Made by a program: the position numbers and the translations under genes. This document shows, in pieces, positions 24,811 through 36,510 of a stretch of 64,000 nt of DNA. The stretch lies in contig NC_092686.1 in NCBI RefSeq assembly GCF_964275005.1, positions 45,134,333-45,198,332 on the forward strand. The letters are read 5' to 3'. Every line of letters begins with the position of its first letter. Positions within the stretch are counted from its first letter, which is position 1. Under the pieces are notes generated by a model. The model searched no databases and was not told where the DNA came from. It saw nothing but the letters and a program-made list of their open reading frames with translations. The stretch comes from Diadema setosum. Taxonomy: Eukaryota; Echinodermata; Echinoidea; Diadematoida; Diadematidae.

Positions 24811-27800
24811 TCATATCATCCATCTTTCTTCAAGACTTATTTCTAATCCAATATACTTGTATATAGACCTTTCAACCAAAAAGCGCTAAATCCATTGATA
24901 AAAATTGGATTTAGCGCCTTTTGGAAGCAAGCTCATATATAAATAGGGGGACCTACATTGAATAGGGTGCTGTTCGTTGTTCCGAAGGTTCGTTAATCCG
25001 AAATACAGAAATTCCCTATACCTAGTGGTTCGTTAATCCGAAAATGAAAAAGGGTTCGTTAATCCGAACATTAGTGGCGTTATTCCGAAGGTTCATTATT
25101 CCGAAGATTTGTTGATCCGAAAATGAAATTCGGCATAACGAACCTTCGGAATAACGAACTGTAACGACTGAATATAAGCAAATTATATACTAAAAGTGAA
25201 AGCATTGAAGAAACAAGGCAAGATTATGTAAAAGAAAAAAGAATAACATGGGAAAACAGATAGCATTGGTACAATATGAACACAAGCTCAATATCATAGT
25301 TCTGTTCTGTGTGGTTGATCGAAAAATGGTGTGCGCGTTGTTGTTGTGTTGCATATAACCCAAAATGATTATTGACAATTCAGAATAGAATGATAGATAC
25401 CAATACTTTATTTATGATAAGAAAAATACATACTTTGAATACCATTATACAAATATTGAGAAGACCCATATTTTCATATTAAAAGATATAAAATGAATTC
25501 ATCAGCACTTAATAATCAAGGTATCTTATACTGTCTTTAGAAAGTATCTACTCAAATTTTTTTTTTCCCAAAAGCGAACCAGTATGACGTAACGAGTATT
25601 TAAATTTGTCAGTTGAAAAACGCCATTGATGAATTTTATTTGACGATCTTTTATGATATATGATTTCTGATATAGTTATATATCACTATCGTATACATAT
25701 CACTTTAATGCATATAGTGCAAATTGTCATGGGTATCTTATTAAAAACAAAACCAACCAAAAAACTGATTTCTTTTTTCTCATGTTTGATAGGTTCTAAC
25801 CAACAACAGAGCCCTGAGGAACACCGGCAGTTAGTTTATTTTCGAGTAGCATGATTGTGATGTTTTATTTAATTTTGAATAAATGATGTGTGTCAACTTT
25901 ATGTTGACAAATTTATGTCTGTATAGCAATTTGCAATAAATAACTAACAACATAGAGTGGACGAATTTATCTTGGATGACTCATGTGTTACCCCTATGTC
26001 TTTTCCATCAAAGGTTATTCACGACTGTCGCAGAGACTCGGCCGCTCTCAGATGTATTCAATACAACATCCAGCTGGCTGGAGTTTTCGACACATCGGTA
26101 TGAAACATCAGGAAGCATTTTGCCAAAACAGTACAATTTGTTAAAGTCTGCCAATAAATGTTTTTCCAGGCTTTCACCAAAGGAGATGGAGCGGAAATTT
26201 TTGATTGTTAGCATTTCGTCATGACAGCTAATTCTATCCCATTATTTACATTCCAAAGCAAGAGCACATTAATTCCCTCATGCAGTATAGAATTGTGAAA
26301 TTTAGAAATGAAAAGGAATAAGGATAGCATTTTGGTCAACACAATCTTCATTTCATTGATCTCTACCCGAACAGGTTGCCTACTCAACAATCATGGAGCA
26401 ATGCAATAAGATTGGAAGACCCTATCGCATCGGTCTAAAGGCGCTTTGTAGCGTTCTTGGGGAGGACACAACCTTCAAAGATGATGCCATCTCTGAGAGT
26501 ATGACAAGAGACAAGCAGTTTTGGGCACGGCGCCCTCTGACGGCTGACATGAAGAATTATGCGGCCGCCGATCCAGCTCATCTCATACCTCACGTGTATC
26601 AGGCCCTGGATGGGTACTAATAACCAATACAGTGACACGACATTTTCTCCTGCGACAATTGCTCCAGTCTTCTTGCGACAATTCCTCCCGTCTTATTTTC
26701 TCCAAAGACTTAGGGTTCGGGTTGTGATAGGGTGTTAGGTTTAGTTTGATTCGATGATTAGGATTAGGGTTAGGGTTGTGTTCGTGGGCAGAATTTATGA
26801 CTGTACAGATATTTCATTAGGGGAGCAATTGTCGCAGGAGCAAATGTCATGGAACCAGTAGCATGATATAAAGTTTATTGTTTGTTGTTGTTGCTGTTTT
26901 CAATTTTGAACATGTAGAAACCATTAGACAATAATTTAGTTACCGAAAGTTGGCAATGTCATTATTGCCTTCCATCCACAAAGTCATGAAGCACAGTTTT
27001 GGTGGAATATCCCGAAATTTGTATCAGAGAAGTGCAGTAAGTCTGTCATCTATGGAGCCTGGGGCCTGGGGGAGACCAAGCGGGGGAAGGATGTGGGAAG
27101 AGGTATCCCCCTCACGAGGGAGCTTTTGCATCTTTGTAATTGCAATTCAACGATCTGGTGCACACTTTTGGTAGAATATGTAATGTAGTGTAAAAATGCA
27201 TGGAGGGGAGGCTAATATAGCAGAGGGAGGGTGTGGAAGGGGATGTCCACCAACCCCTCCCAGTTAAAGAATTGAAATGAAAATATCTCGTACACACATT
27301 TATCGTGTTTATGATGGAATAGTCGGGAAATTTTCAATCAAAAAAAACAAACAAACAAACAAACTAATCTATGGATAGTAACCGAGCGGGCAGGGAAGGA
27401 TGAATTGAAAGAGGATATTCCCCTTCCCACATGAGGAAACGTTTGAATTCGTCGGAATTGAAGTGACAGATCTGGCCCCTGTTTCATAAAAGATGTTAGG
27501 ATGTCAACTCTTGCTGGAATGACAACTTTCCATGGTAACAGCCAATCAGGAAGCCGCATTCTCGTCGCAACCATGACAATTGACATTCCAGCAAGATTTG
27601 TCATCATATCAACTTTTTATGAAACGGGGCCCTGGTGCACACTTTTTGATGAAATATTCGGAAATTTGTCAGTCTCAAAAGTGTATGGGAGGGGACCTAA
27701 CGGGGGATGGAGTGGGAAATTCGGGAAATTGTCAATCAAGAAAGTTACTAAAATCTATGGATAGGAAAGCGATCGAGGAAGGGCCCCACCCCCCCCCCAC

Positions 27801-29611
27801 GAGAGAGATATTTTGCATTTTTCAGGATTGAAATTCAACAATCTGGTGTACGTTATAGATAAAATATATGTACAGTTTTTCTACAATTAAAAAACAAGAA
27901 ATTTTTCCGCATTTGGGAGTTATTTGGAGGCAAAATGACATGTTTGCCCGGCCACCTTATTTTCATGGAGGGGGCGGGGGAGTGGTTTGAAACTGCCCCC
28001 TTTGCCCTACAGGATCGATTCCACGCATACGAGGGAGCAATTGCACTTTTAGAATTCAAATGAAAATAACTGTATGTCGTAAACACATTTTTGATGGAAT
28101 TTGGAAATTGTTAATACCCAAAGTGTGCTATACATCATATGGAGGAGAATCAAGCAGGGAAATGGTTGATTAAATGAAAATAATAATCCTCTCCCATAAG
28201 GAGGCTTGCCTAGTACCTCATTGCCCCTCTCACACGAAGAAACTTGTGCATAATCAAACTGAAGTGACAGACCTGGTGCACATTTTTGACGAAATATTCT
28301 GAAATTCGAAAATATATAAGTGGAATACTAAGTCCATGGGAAAATGATCGCGGGGGGGGGGGGGGGGCGGTATGGGAAGGGGTATCCTCTCCCGCGCGAG
28401 GAAGATTTTGCAATTTCATCGGTGAAATTAAAAAATCTGGTGCACACTTTCGGTAAAATATTTGGACAGTTTCTATCAAAAAGGCAAGAAAATTAGCCAC
28501 ATCTCGGGAATTAAGGCGGGGCAACTGCTTCCCTCCCTCCCCCTTCCTCCCCGTCCTCTCCCCTTCCTCCCCCTCCTCCCCCCCCCCCCCCCAATCGATG
28601 CTCCTGGTTCCCGGCCCTGGTTGAATACATGAAGTCACAAGCCTTATTCCCTTTGAACCCATGTTTGATGCCGCTACTCAAAACCATTCAAGCATTGTGT
28701 TAAATATTATGACCTGATATGAAGATTATTGATTCACGTCTCACGTCCGAGGAAGATTATGTCTTCACAATGGTAATTACTTTCGCCTTCCCTAATTATA
28801 AAAGATGAGCGGTATACAAGATAAAGACAAGGATATGCGCGAATAGGAATTTCGGAAGATTGATGAAATAGAAATAAAAATTATTCGACTATTATAATGT
28901 CTGGACAAAAATCGGACACATTGATTTATAATCAGAAAGGTTATTAAATCTGCTCTCCAGGAGGATACAGTTTCGAACACTTTTAAAACATACAGCTCTA
29001 ATATCCACATTGGGGCATATTTCTTGACGGGATTGACTTTCTTGTATGTTTTATGACACGTTGAAATTTCATTCCATTTAAGCAAAATATACCCAACATA
29101 ATGTTACATTTCAAAATGAATCTTTAGATTGCTCAGAAAGATGGCGGCATCAAACAGAGATCATAAAATGCACACATGCACCTCTGGAATTAGTTTGTGC
29201 ATCCCTAGAAAACTGACAGCTTATTGAATAACAAGGCCGGTTGGAACTACATCTCTTGAACCTCTTTGGATATACCATACAGACTATCCGGCAGTAAAAG
29301 ATAAATGAACGATAGAGAAAGAAAACGGTCAGATCACTTTAGGCAAGCGTTAAATGTTGCAAGATGAGGTGAAACATTTCATGCGACTCGAAATGTTAAT
29401 TCTAATATTTATGAAATTGAGATATTATGATATAGTCAGATATCAAATATTTTCTGGAGAGCAAAGTCTGTTGCAATACAAAGTTACTTTATACTATATA
29501 CCTGTCACGTAATTAAGATAGGTCTTATCGGTTTTTACTCTCAGAATGATCAGTCCGTTTTGGCGGGACTACTTCGATGCCAGGTGCAAGGACGCCATCC
29601 GTGGGCTGTAA
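19782..29611 (+). CDS. EXD1/Egalitarian-like 3'-5' exonuclease, tandem copy 1 (445 aa)
   Basis: Exons: 19782-19986, 23161-23769, 24321-24454, 26014-26097, 26375-26613 and 29545-29611 (TAA). All introns are GT-AG and phases match copies 2 and 3. The C-terminal half is a DEDDy (DnaQ-like) exonuclease. Motif I is VDCEG (Asp265, Glu267), motif II is VIHDCRRDSAAL (Asp320), and motif III is NYAAADPA (Tyr406, Asp410). HDCR followed by GVFDTS is characteristic of EXD1-type proteins, which act in piRNA biogenesis and RNA localisation. The family often loses catalytic residues; here all are kept, so RNA or DNA 3'-end trimming is plausible. Exon 1 encodes a small basic module (RGIVKRL, SARMH) that may be an Sm/OB-like barrel. 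The last exon adds 21 residues beginning MISPFWRDYFDA. The start ATG was chosen because it aligns with the other two copies. Family placement is firm; the exact orthologue is not. Confidence 0.85.
20245..20610. mobile_element. Palindromic MITE, family A copy 1 (degenerate)
   Basis: Shares GTGAGATACCAAGAGA, AACAAAGCGATTCTAATAAA and GGATATATCAGCCATTTC with the other family A copies, in the same order. The ends are too decayed to define. Lies in intron 1 of gene copy 1. Confidence 0.6.
20729..20880. repeat. Two-unit tandem repeat, period about 83 bp
   Basis: GGTTTTACAACAGTGATTTC recurs with similar flanks about 83 bp apart. Confidence 0.7.
20960..21360 (+). mobile_element. LINE 3' end fragment (CR1/L2-type reverse transcriptase C-terminus)
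   Basis: The frame at 20974 reads SSRGVQSWNHLAHDLKSEL then SLSSFKRALDIF. This is the G..xWN.L...LK...SL..FK...L pattern that ends many non-LTR reverse transcriptases. It is followed by a T-rich 3' UTR with (GTT)n and a tail like AATAAACTGAACTGA. Strongly 5'-truncated. Confidence 0.65.
22555..22583. repeat. (GT)n microsatellite
   Basis: GT run in intron 1 of gene copy 1. Confidence 0.9.
23875..24246. mobile_element. Palindromic MITE, family A copy 2
   Basis: Left end TTAAAGGGTGTGTACAGTTC and the right end, read in reverse, TTAAGGGAGTGTACAGTACT, followed by TGGTTGAGGTG in both. The interior matches the family, including GATATCTCAGCCATTT and TCATCAAATAAACG. It sits in intron 2 of gene copy 1. 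Confidence 0.75.
24700..24812. repeat. (TA)n microsatellite
   Basis: Mixed then pure TA run in intron 3 of gene copy 1. Confidence 0.9.
24876..24924. other. 19-bp hairpin in intron 3 of gene copy 1
   Basis: CCAAAAAGCGCTAAATCCA (24876-24894) pairs with 24906-24924 at 18 of 19 positions, loop 11 nt. Confidence 0.8.
24965..25165. mobile_element. Repeat built from TTCGTTAATCCGAA words, copy 2
   Basis: GGTTCGTTAATCCGAA occurs three times; GTTATTCCGAAGGTTC and, near the right end, the inverse CCTTCGGAATAACGAA also occur. Same vocabulary as 13510-13855. Confidence 0.55.
26633..26855. mobile_element. MITE with GACAATTGCTCC inverted ends and telomere-like core
   Basis: The left end has TCTCCTGCGACAATTGCTCC. 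The right end has GGAGCAATTGTCGCAGGAGC. The core contains degenerate TTAGGG units such as GATTAGGGTTAGGGTTG. It begins 20 bp after the exon 5 donor of gene copy 1. Confidence 0.7.
26960..28500. repeat. Degenerate tandem array in intron 5 of gene copy 1, unit about 150-220 bp
   Basis: The phrase ATCTGGTGCACACTTTT, or close variants, recurs near 27151, 27471/27633, 27841, 28271 and 28435. Related segments are GGGAAGGGGTATCC, CACGAGGGAGATTTTGCA and GAAATATTCGGAAATTTG. Roughly seven or eight units. The equivalent intron of copy 2 lacks the array. Confidence 0.6.
27474..27633. mobile_element. Short MITE with GGCCCCTGTTTCATAAA ends
   Basis: Left end GGCCCCTGTTTCATAAAAG and right end CTTTTTATGAAACGGGGCC are inverted repeats. 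It interrupts one unit of the tandem array, splitting ATCTGG from CTGGTGCAC, so CTGG may be the target duplication. Confidence 0.75.
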
Positions 29612-30168
29612 CCTGCTGACAGAGTACTCTCCCTGCAGATTCGAATTCTCAAGAGATACTAGTGATCCCTCATGACTGAGTTGAAAGCAGAAAACTGCCC
29701 CACTGCAAAGGACCCATGCTAGCTTACACCGTTAGTTGTTTTCATGCGTCCGCCACGAAGAGTCACCGGATGCATTATGTTTTCGGATTGTCCGTCCGTC
29801 AGTCCTTCCGTCTTTCCGTTATTCCGTCAGTAATATAGATTTGGTGAGCCGTTAGAGGTGTCCAAATAGAACTTGACATATTATATGAGTGGAAGAAGCT
29901 GTGCCTATCAACTTGCGGGAGCATGCGTTTGTATTACGAGATAAAGATTTTCTTGTTAAGATTTTTGGTCATGGGGTCAAAGGTCATAAGAGTTGAAAGT
30001 CAGATTATAATGCTAGAATTACACTGATTAACGCTGAAATTACATTAACTAATTTATGCTGTACGAAAATGTCTCAACTGAAGGATACAATTAATCAAAT
30101 TTGGTATATGCATTCATTACCATACATTTATTGTTTCTGTAGACAAGTATTTGGGCCTTGGTGTTTAA

Positions 30169-30548
30169 AGGGATCGTATAGTCATGGTTGAGACCTGACT
30201 TCAAGTTTCTAACATTTTTGGTGAGATAATGAGAAACCTCTATGAAATATGAAAGAGCATCTAATTTTAAGAGAAAGTCAGCATATATTTGATGAAAATT
30301 CGTTTTGTAATGGCTGAGATACCCAAAACAGAGTGATTCTAATAAAAGGCGGGACCCACGTTTTATTACGATCGCTTTGTTTTACTCTGTTTTGGATGTC
30401 TCAGCAATTCCAAACCCGATTTTCATCAAATAAACTTTGAATTCCTCTTGGTAATGGTATGCTCTGTACTATCTCATAAGTGGTTTCTTGGTATCTCACA
30501 AAAAGTTAAAAGCCTAATCCTCATGTCCACCAATACAGTACCATCCCT
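30169..30548. mobile_element. Palindromic MITE, family A copy 3 with intact TTAA duplication
   Basis: 380 bp with TTAA at 30165-30168 and 30549-30552. Ends AGGGATCGTATAGTCATGG and, inverted, AGGGATGGTACTGTATTGG. Central palindrome around AAAGGCGGGACCCACG. This is the best-preserved member of the family. Confidence 0.85.
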
Positions 30549-31084
30549 TTAAGGTCAAGTGAAACTGCTAAAATTTCTCCGTTTTTTTTTTTTTTAGATT
30601 TTGAAAGTGACTCAGTGTATTGTCATAAAATTGGTATATATTGCCAGATATAATGATTTAAGGGAAAGTTGTGGGTTATCGGGTTAATGGTAAAGCGTCA
30701 AAGCTCAAATGAAAAGTGCTTCAAGGAATGTAATCCATATTAAAACCACTAAACGCGTTTGTGTTGGTGCATTAAATTTTCAAACATTGTGATTTCCATG
30801 TCTTGCCAACCAAATGAACCTGTCATCTCACATTGCCTATAGATAGACGAATTGGAGAATGATACGGAGGCATACCAGTCATCATAGAGACATTCTAGTT
30901 TCTAAATGCACTCATAACCGATCTAATAAAGTAGTGTTTATTTGTGAAGACTGATGGAAGATTGATGGTTGAACATAAAGTTATCTGTATGCGAATTCTT
31001 AACACAAAATTGAACACACTTCTGTACTACATGTTTCTGATTACCTGTTTTCATTATGCATCTGACAAGACGGCTTGAAACCCA

Positions 31085-31320
31085 TATTCAGCTGCACTAT
31101 ACCTGTTCTTCCATGGGGTTCAATTGTATGTATTTGGGCCGACCACTGTTGCGATTTATGCACATTGCTCTATGCGATGAATGAATGAATCGGGATCTTT
31201 TACGTGTGTTGGTTGTGACTACCTCATACAATGGACCTCCATTTTTATGTCCTATCCGAGGGACCGAGTATTTTGTCTGTACTATGGAGGGGACCTCGCC
31301 GTCCTGCTTGGCATGTAACT
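31085..31320 (-). mobile_element. SINE body, tRNA head missing
   Basis: Matches the body of the SINE at 58555-58890: GCGATGAATGAATGAA, ACCTCCATTTTTATGTCC and TATCCGAGGGACCGAGT occur in the same order. No tRNA-related head is present. Confidence 0.6.
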
Positions 31321-31379
31321 TATATACTAAAAGAGGAACAAAAACATGTCATGTAATACATGTATCAGTTTACTTGAAG

Positions 31380-31683
31380 AAAGATCAGTCCGTTTTGGCG
31401 GGCCTGGTCGCCTACTGTAAACTGGTCGCCTACCTCCAGCATCAAACAATTTTTGGCAACGCATCGACAACCAATCCGCAACCTAACGTGCATGCTAACC
31501 CCCAAAATTTTGATGGGCGACCGGCTGCCGACCCGGCTCCAGCTATTATTTTGCAATCCATATGATGACCGGTTGGAGAGCGCTTTGCCATTAACAACAG
31601 CAGCAACAACAATAATGATAATAGATAGGCGACTGCTCGCAGAAAGGTTTGCCAATGGTCGGCAACTTATTGAAGACCACTAA
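31380..31683 (+). pseudogene. Second, decayed version of the last exon of gene copy 1, with a 100-codon open extension
   Basis: After an AAG at 31377-31379 the sequence AAAGATCAGTCCGTTTTGGC repeats the start of the true last exon (29545), then departs. In the splice phase of exon 5 the frame reads KISPFWRAWSPTVNWSP and stays open to TAA at 31681-31683. The extension consists of repeat sequence. In copy 2 the same place has a good CAG acceptor. It may be an alternative terminal exon or an old exon duplicate. Confidence 0.4.
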
Positions 31684-31745
31684 AAATTGGCCACCGATTG
31701 GTTGCTGATTGTCGTTTCGGACTCGACAACACTTACTACAGGATT
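31390..31745. mobile_element. Degenerate GGTCGGCAACC-type repeat downstream of gene copy 1
   Basis: Words like GGCGACCGG, TGGTCGGCAACTT and CCGATTGGTTGCTGATT recur. A homologous stretch lies downstream of copy 2 at 49420-49720, continuing at 50655-50760. Confidence 0.45.
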
Positions 31746-32349
31746 ACAAATAATAATAATAAATATGTCCGCGCATGAACGCAGGCACACTAGAAAAGGC
31801 AACTTGTTGTCGGACCCCCCAAAAAATCATCTTTAGAGGTTTAAAGTGAGTTATTCACCTCTGAATTTTGTTCTGGGTCACGTGCGTTGTTTGTGATACG
31901 CTCCCTTTTAGAATACATGTATACACGAATTCTTTTGGTTTTGTCTAAGTCACATTCTAAACAATACTATTGCATTGCACGATTGTTAGCTAGCCTGAGT
32001 GTTATGGAAATAGTTGATTATTACTCGGGGAAAAAAAAAACAAGTGCTGAAAGTGGATCATTTGAACTCCCATTGCCATAATACTAAATTGCCGATATCT
32101 TCAAGGAAAACAGGCAGCAACGGTCTTAACGTAGATTTACGTGTAAAGATCTTAAACAACTATTATTATGATAATGGTCACAGATGACAAATTATCCAAC
32201 CAGTGTAGCACTTCAAACCTCAGTGATTTAATTGTCTCCGTTACGACAGTAGTGATCATCGAAGTTTGTTATTGTACATAGCTCTCATGTGAAATAGTAA
32301 TCTGAATGTATGTATTTTTTCTCATGTAACTGTATACATAGTGCATATT

Positions 32350-32500
32350 GTTTAGACCCCTCTGTAAAACAACGCTATTACGATAGCAGCGCTGAGTAGG
32401 GTCGTCCCTCCGTTAAAGTATCCATTTTCATGTACACTGTATCTTTGCTTGTATGATTATCTTTCTATGACGGATAATAAAATACAATATAATACAACCT
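32350..32500 (+). mobile_element. Possible LINE 3' tail
   Basis: ACCCCTCTGTAAAACAACGC, GCAGCGCTGAGTAGGGTCG and the terminal AATAAAATACAATATAATACAA resemble a non-LTR element 3' UTR. No coding part remains. Confidence 0.35.
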
Positions 32501-32810
32501 AAGTTACCGTTTAACACAACATTTAAGCATCGATTTTTTTTTTTCATGTACATGTACTATATTTTGATAATTCATTGCCACAATCGTGACGGTATCCAGC
32601 AGTCTGTTTGTTTGTTTGCTTGTAACCATTAGAGTTCACCATAATGTGCAACATTATGGGATCTTCATGACCATCTTTAACCAAAACCGGGGGTTACTGC
32701 AGAAAACATCCGAAAACCATGCTGTAGAGTTCAAGTCTATAGATGTAAGAGAAACATAAACAGTGTAGTTGACGGCTGAACCGTTTCCCCTGATGGTATA
32801 CGTAGTCATA

Positions 32811-33192
32811 AGGGATAGTACAGTTTTGGTTGAGATGGGAATTAGGCTTTTAAATTTTTGCAAGATACCAAGAAAACACTTATGATATAGTACAGAGCCT
32901 ACCGTTTTAAGAGGAATTCAAAGTTTATTTGATGAAAATCGGATTTGGAATAACTGAAACATCCAAAAACAAAGTAAAACAAAGCGATCGTTACAAAGTG
33001 TGGGTCCCACACTTTACTAGAATCGTTCTTTTTTGGATATCTCGGCCATTTCAAAACCAATTTTTATCAAATAAACATTGAATTCCTCATAGAATTGCAT
33101 GCTCTTTCATATTTCATGTGAGATTTCTCATTATCTCACCTAAAAATGTTAGAAACCTGAAATTAGGTCTCAACCAGAACTGTACGATCCCT
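32811..33192. mobile_element. Palindromic MITE, family A copy 4
   Basis: 382 bp. Left end AGGGATAGTACAGTTTTGG; right end, inverted, AGGGATCGTACAGTTCTGG. Flanks CATA and TTTA are mutated TTAA. The interior is collinear with copy 3. Confidence 0.8.
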
Positions 33193-33199
33193 TTTAGTA

Positions 33200-35314
33200 T
33201 ATGTAATTTAACGCAGTATATTCCGTGACAACTCATGCAAGAGGTAACATAAGACAGGCCTGACATAATAACCTTCTGGGGGTACACGTGTAAGCATAAT
33301 GATATTATAACAAACCTCGACTATCCATTTCATGAAAGACATGAAAGACCGATTTCCATCCGTGGAAAGAAAGGGATTTTATACACGGGACAAGAACAGT
33401 TCATAAGACTATATACAACACTGTCATAATTGAGAATCGCATGAGCAGCCCTTCGGGAACATTATACTTACTGTTTGCCATCATTGATACTTTGATCTTT
33501 CTGTCTTTCATACTCTGCTAACGTTGTGGCTGTCCATTTTCTTGTACAAATATTCTGTCCAAGTTTTCCAATTTCTGATTTTCTTGCACTTAACGAGTCT
33601 TTTTTTATCAGCCTCTAAAGAAAAAAATAAAGTTTATATAATCATTATAATTGATATCCAGCTTGTTTCTGACTTCACTTCTGGAGCCTCCTGGATATTG
33701 TATTCAAATTGTGTGTCACATCAGGATACCTTAATTCTCCTTTTTGAAATGCATCTTCATGTGTGCTCAATACACACATAGACCTACTCTTCTCAATTTT
33801 CGACGTTAAATGGAAAATGCTTGAAGTACAACTGTATACGATTTATTCAATGTTATCATTTTTAACGTTTTCTATACCAATTAGCAAAGTGTTATTTGGA
33901 CTGGATGAAGGCCTTGAGACACATTTGCTATCTCCCCTCCCCTCTTGTTGTTGTTTCATTCCCCAACTCGAGTCAGCTGAGATATGGAAATGTGGAATTT
34001 CAAGATATCTAATACTAACACAATTTACTATCAATTTTCATTGTTTGTTGTTTTTATATTTGTTGTATATATAATTTTCGAGAGTATCATAGTAATTGAA
34101 TTAAAAACATGGCAGTGACACGTTTGAAAGTGAATAGTATGGTTATCATATGGATTAAGATCATTTTGTGTAATAATTGTCATGGGTGAATTAAAGTTGA
34201 TTTACAAGTCTATATGTATAAAAAAAAGATAAAACAATAGGTACAAAAGAATATTGACGATAACAATAGTGACAGTGATTTTACAAGAAGAATCAATGGT
34301 CCGTATTCAAAAGTATGTATTGGATGCAGAACTCTTGATCACAGTAACCCAGAGGTGATTTCAGCCTATAATGCAAAATACAAATGATTACACTCTTACG
34401 GACGGAAAGTAAGGCTTTAAATTCTTTTTTTTTTTTCATCTTGGAGAATGCAGTCACATCACCCATGCATTTAGAGAATTGAGTTCATCATTCCAGCTGA
34501 AATGGTTATATGCTTGTTTGTTTTTTCTCATTATTCAAAACAATCAATCATAGCATTCTTTCATTAACACACAATAAACAAGTCTCGGGACTTTTCATAT
34601 CTATGTATGACATCTTTCTTATGACACCTGAAAATCATTATGACATTCTTACCAAGTATCACAAATGCCCCTTGTTAATGCCATCATTGCTATTGTCACT
34701 ATAACACTTGAGAATGATTCATCGGAAAGATTTAATTGATGCTGTCTAAAACTTTTTTTTCGATAATATTTAAAATTCAGCCATGATTTGTCTGCATAAC
34801 AACGAGAGGCTCGAGAGGTGATCACATCATCAAAGTACGTGTGTTGAATGTGATAGTGATGAATATACGCTCTGTTCATCTAATCAGTCAACAAGGAATG
34901 TGATGCCTTTTGTGTTTGTTGATTGCATGGGATGTTCTTAAATTTCTACAGTAGGTGATTTTCCCCGGAGAGTCAGACTCTGAACAGCATCAAACTGAGT
35001 GCGAGGCCCATGTCTAGTATGATATAATGACAATTCGAACACAAAGTGAAGAGATTAGGACTGAATCTGTATGACTAATAATAATTGTGACGACAGAAGT
35101 ATACACATTGGACAGGCAAACATTCCTTCAGTTCAGACTATAATAGTCACCATCAATACACAATAATCATACAAAACCATCACTTTTTTTTTTTCAAATT
35201 TCCAAAAATTTCGATTTGTTTTCCTAATTGCCATGCCAATGGGAGACTTGTAAGTTGATGAAATCTTCACCTTGATTAATTTACATGTGTTTATGAGAAT
35301 TATATCAATTTGGC
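33200..35314. other. Spacer between gene copies; right half duplicated behind copy 2
   Basis: No gene supported. The segments 34260-34480, 34660-34790 and 34900-35150 match 51160-51380, 52250-52370 and 53470-53640, so they belong to the duplicated unit. The frames at 33524-34074 are AT-rich with no domain. Confidence 0.55.
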
Positions 35315-35328
35315 ATTAATGCTAATAT
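35315..35328. repeat. Left target-site duplication of the Penelope-like element
   Basis: ATTAATGCTAATAT, identical to 41873-41886. Confidence 0.85.
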
Positions 35329-36510
35329 GTGTTGTTTGAAGGTTTGCATGGTGAAGTTAATTAGGAAGAAAGATTTGCGGTGACACCATGTGTATGTAGT
35401 CCTTAACCGGATCGTAGTTTGGAAGAAGAGCTTAGAAAGAGGAGAAACGAAGAGGGAAGCGACATATGGGGGTTGTGAGGAGGGCAAAAAGTGAAGAGTG
35501 GGAGACAGTAATGGGCTGGAAGTTGAAGTTGCACTAGTGGAGACAGTAGAGAAAGGAACACAGAGAGTGGTAAGGAAGAATAGTGTGAGAATCAAGTAAG
35601 ATATTCGGACATCGTTAGAAGGGGAAAGATGAGATAGAAGGGAAGAGGAAGAGGAAGGAGTTGAATGTTGGAGAATCATGGAGATAGGGAAGAGCAGTGA
35701 AGATTCATGAAACCAAGAGAACGAAGTCGGCGAACAGTGTGACTATGGAATGCGAATGAATGGAGAAAGGACGATTAACAGAAATAAGGAGGGGTAAGCA
35801 GAGGAGAAGTGAGAATATGCGGAGAGAAGGGAGAGAGAGAGAGGGGGGGGGGGGGCAATGAAAAGAAGAAAAGAACAAATTGAAATTCAAGACGTAAATT
35901 AGAGGGAGCTATTGTAGATCCTAGAATTAAATGCTGCTGCGGAAAAGAAAAATAAATGGAGAGGAAATTGATGACAGTTAAATCCTGAAAAGGTTCCTGT
36001 GGGAGAAATGCAAAAAATGAGAAATTAAAATAAGGTTAAAGTGTAGACCTGAGGAGAGAAGACAAGAAAAATAACCTGTAAAGAAATGTGTAAATTAAAA
36101 CTAGTGGTCCTGAAAAGGACCGTTGGGTTGTATGGAAGGAAGAAATAAAAGAAGAAGAAAAGAAGAAAGAAGAGAACAGAACAGAAAGAAAAGAAAAGAT
36201 AAGTAGTGTAGAAACAGACAAAAAGTGTAAGAGAGAGAGAGAGAGAGAGAGAGAGGAAAGAGAAATGAAACACTGAGTAAAGGTACACAGCTAGTGAAAG
36301 TAGAGCAAGAAGTCTAGTTATAAGAATAACTAGGAGAACCGAGGAACTTGACGTTTCGGGCAGGTTGACTGTCCTTCGTCAGAAGTGAAGCGTGATCTGA
36401 GGAGAGGCGGGCTATATATGGAGAATGCGGACCTAGATGGAAGAGGTCGGTCAAGGCGGGCTCGCAGGCGGGCTGAGCGTCGGCTGTTGGTGGAGTGTTG
36501 TGGTCGTTGA
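35326..36510 (-). repeat. Terminal repeat (PLTR) at the element's 3' side
   Basis: About 1185 bp, nearly identical and parallel to 39175-40353. On the plus strand it contains a GA microsatellite near 36233-36255 and a G run near 35846. The first 30 bp or so are absent from the far end of the inverted copy. Confidence 0.9.

Larger units (their letters stand above)
29612..31379. other. 3' flank of gene copy 1 with an insertion absent from copy 2
   Basis: The first 130 bp and the last 60 bp match copy 2 at 48981-49211. The stretch between (about 29740-31320) is private to copy 1. It holds a family A MITE, a SINE body, a CCGT-rich run near 29789-29836 and the motif GGGTCAAAGGTCA. Confidence 0.55.

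Noticed and set aside
26720-26790. Interstitial telomere
   Set aside because: The TTAGGG-like units are few, degenerate and enclosed by inverted ends, so a MITE explains them better than a fused chromosome end.
27853-28662. Minus-strand frames of 77-150 codons
   Set aside because: They fall in the degenerate tandem array and poly-C/poly-G tracts.
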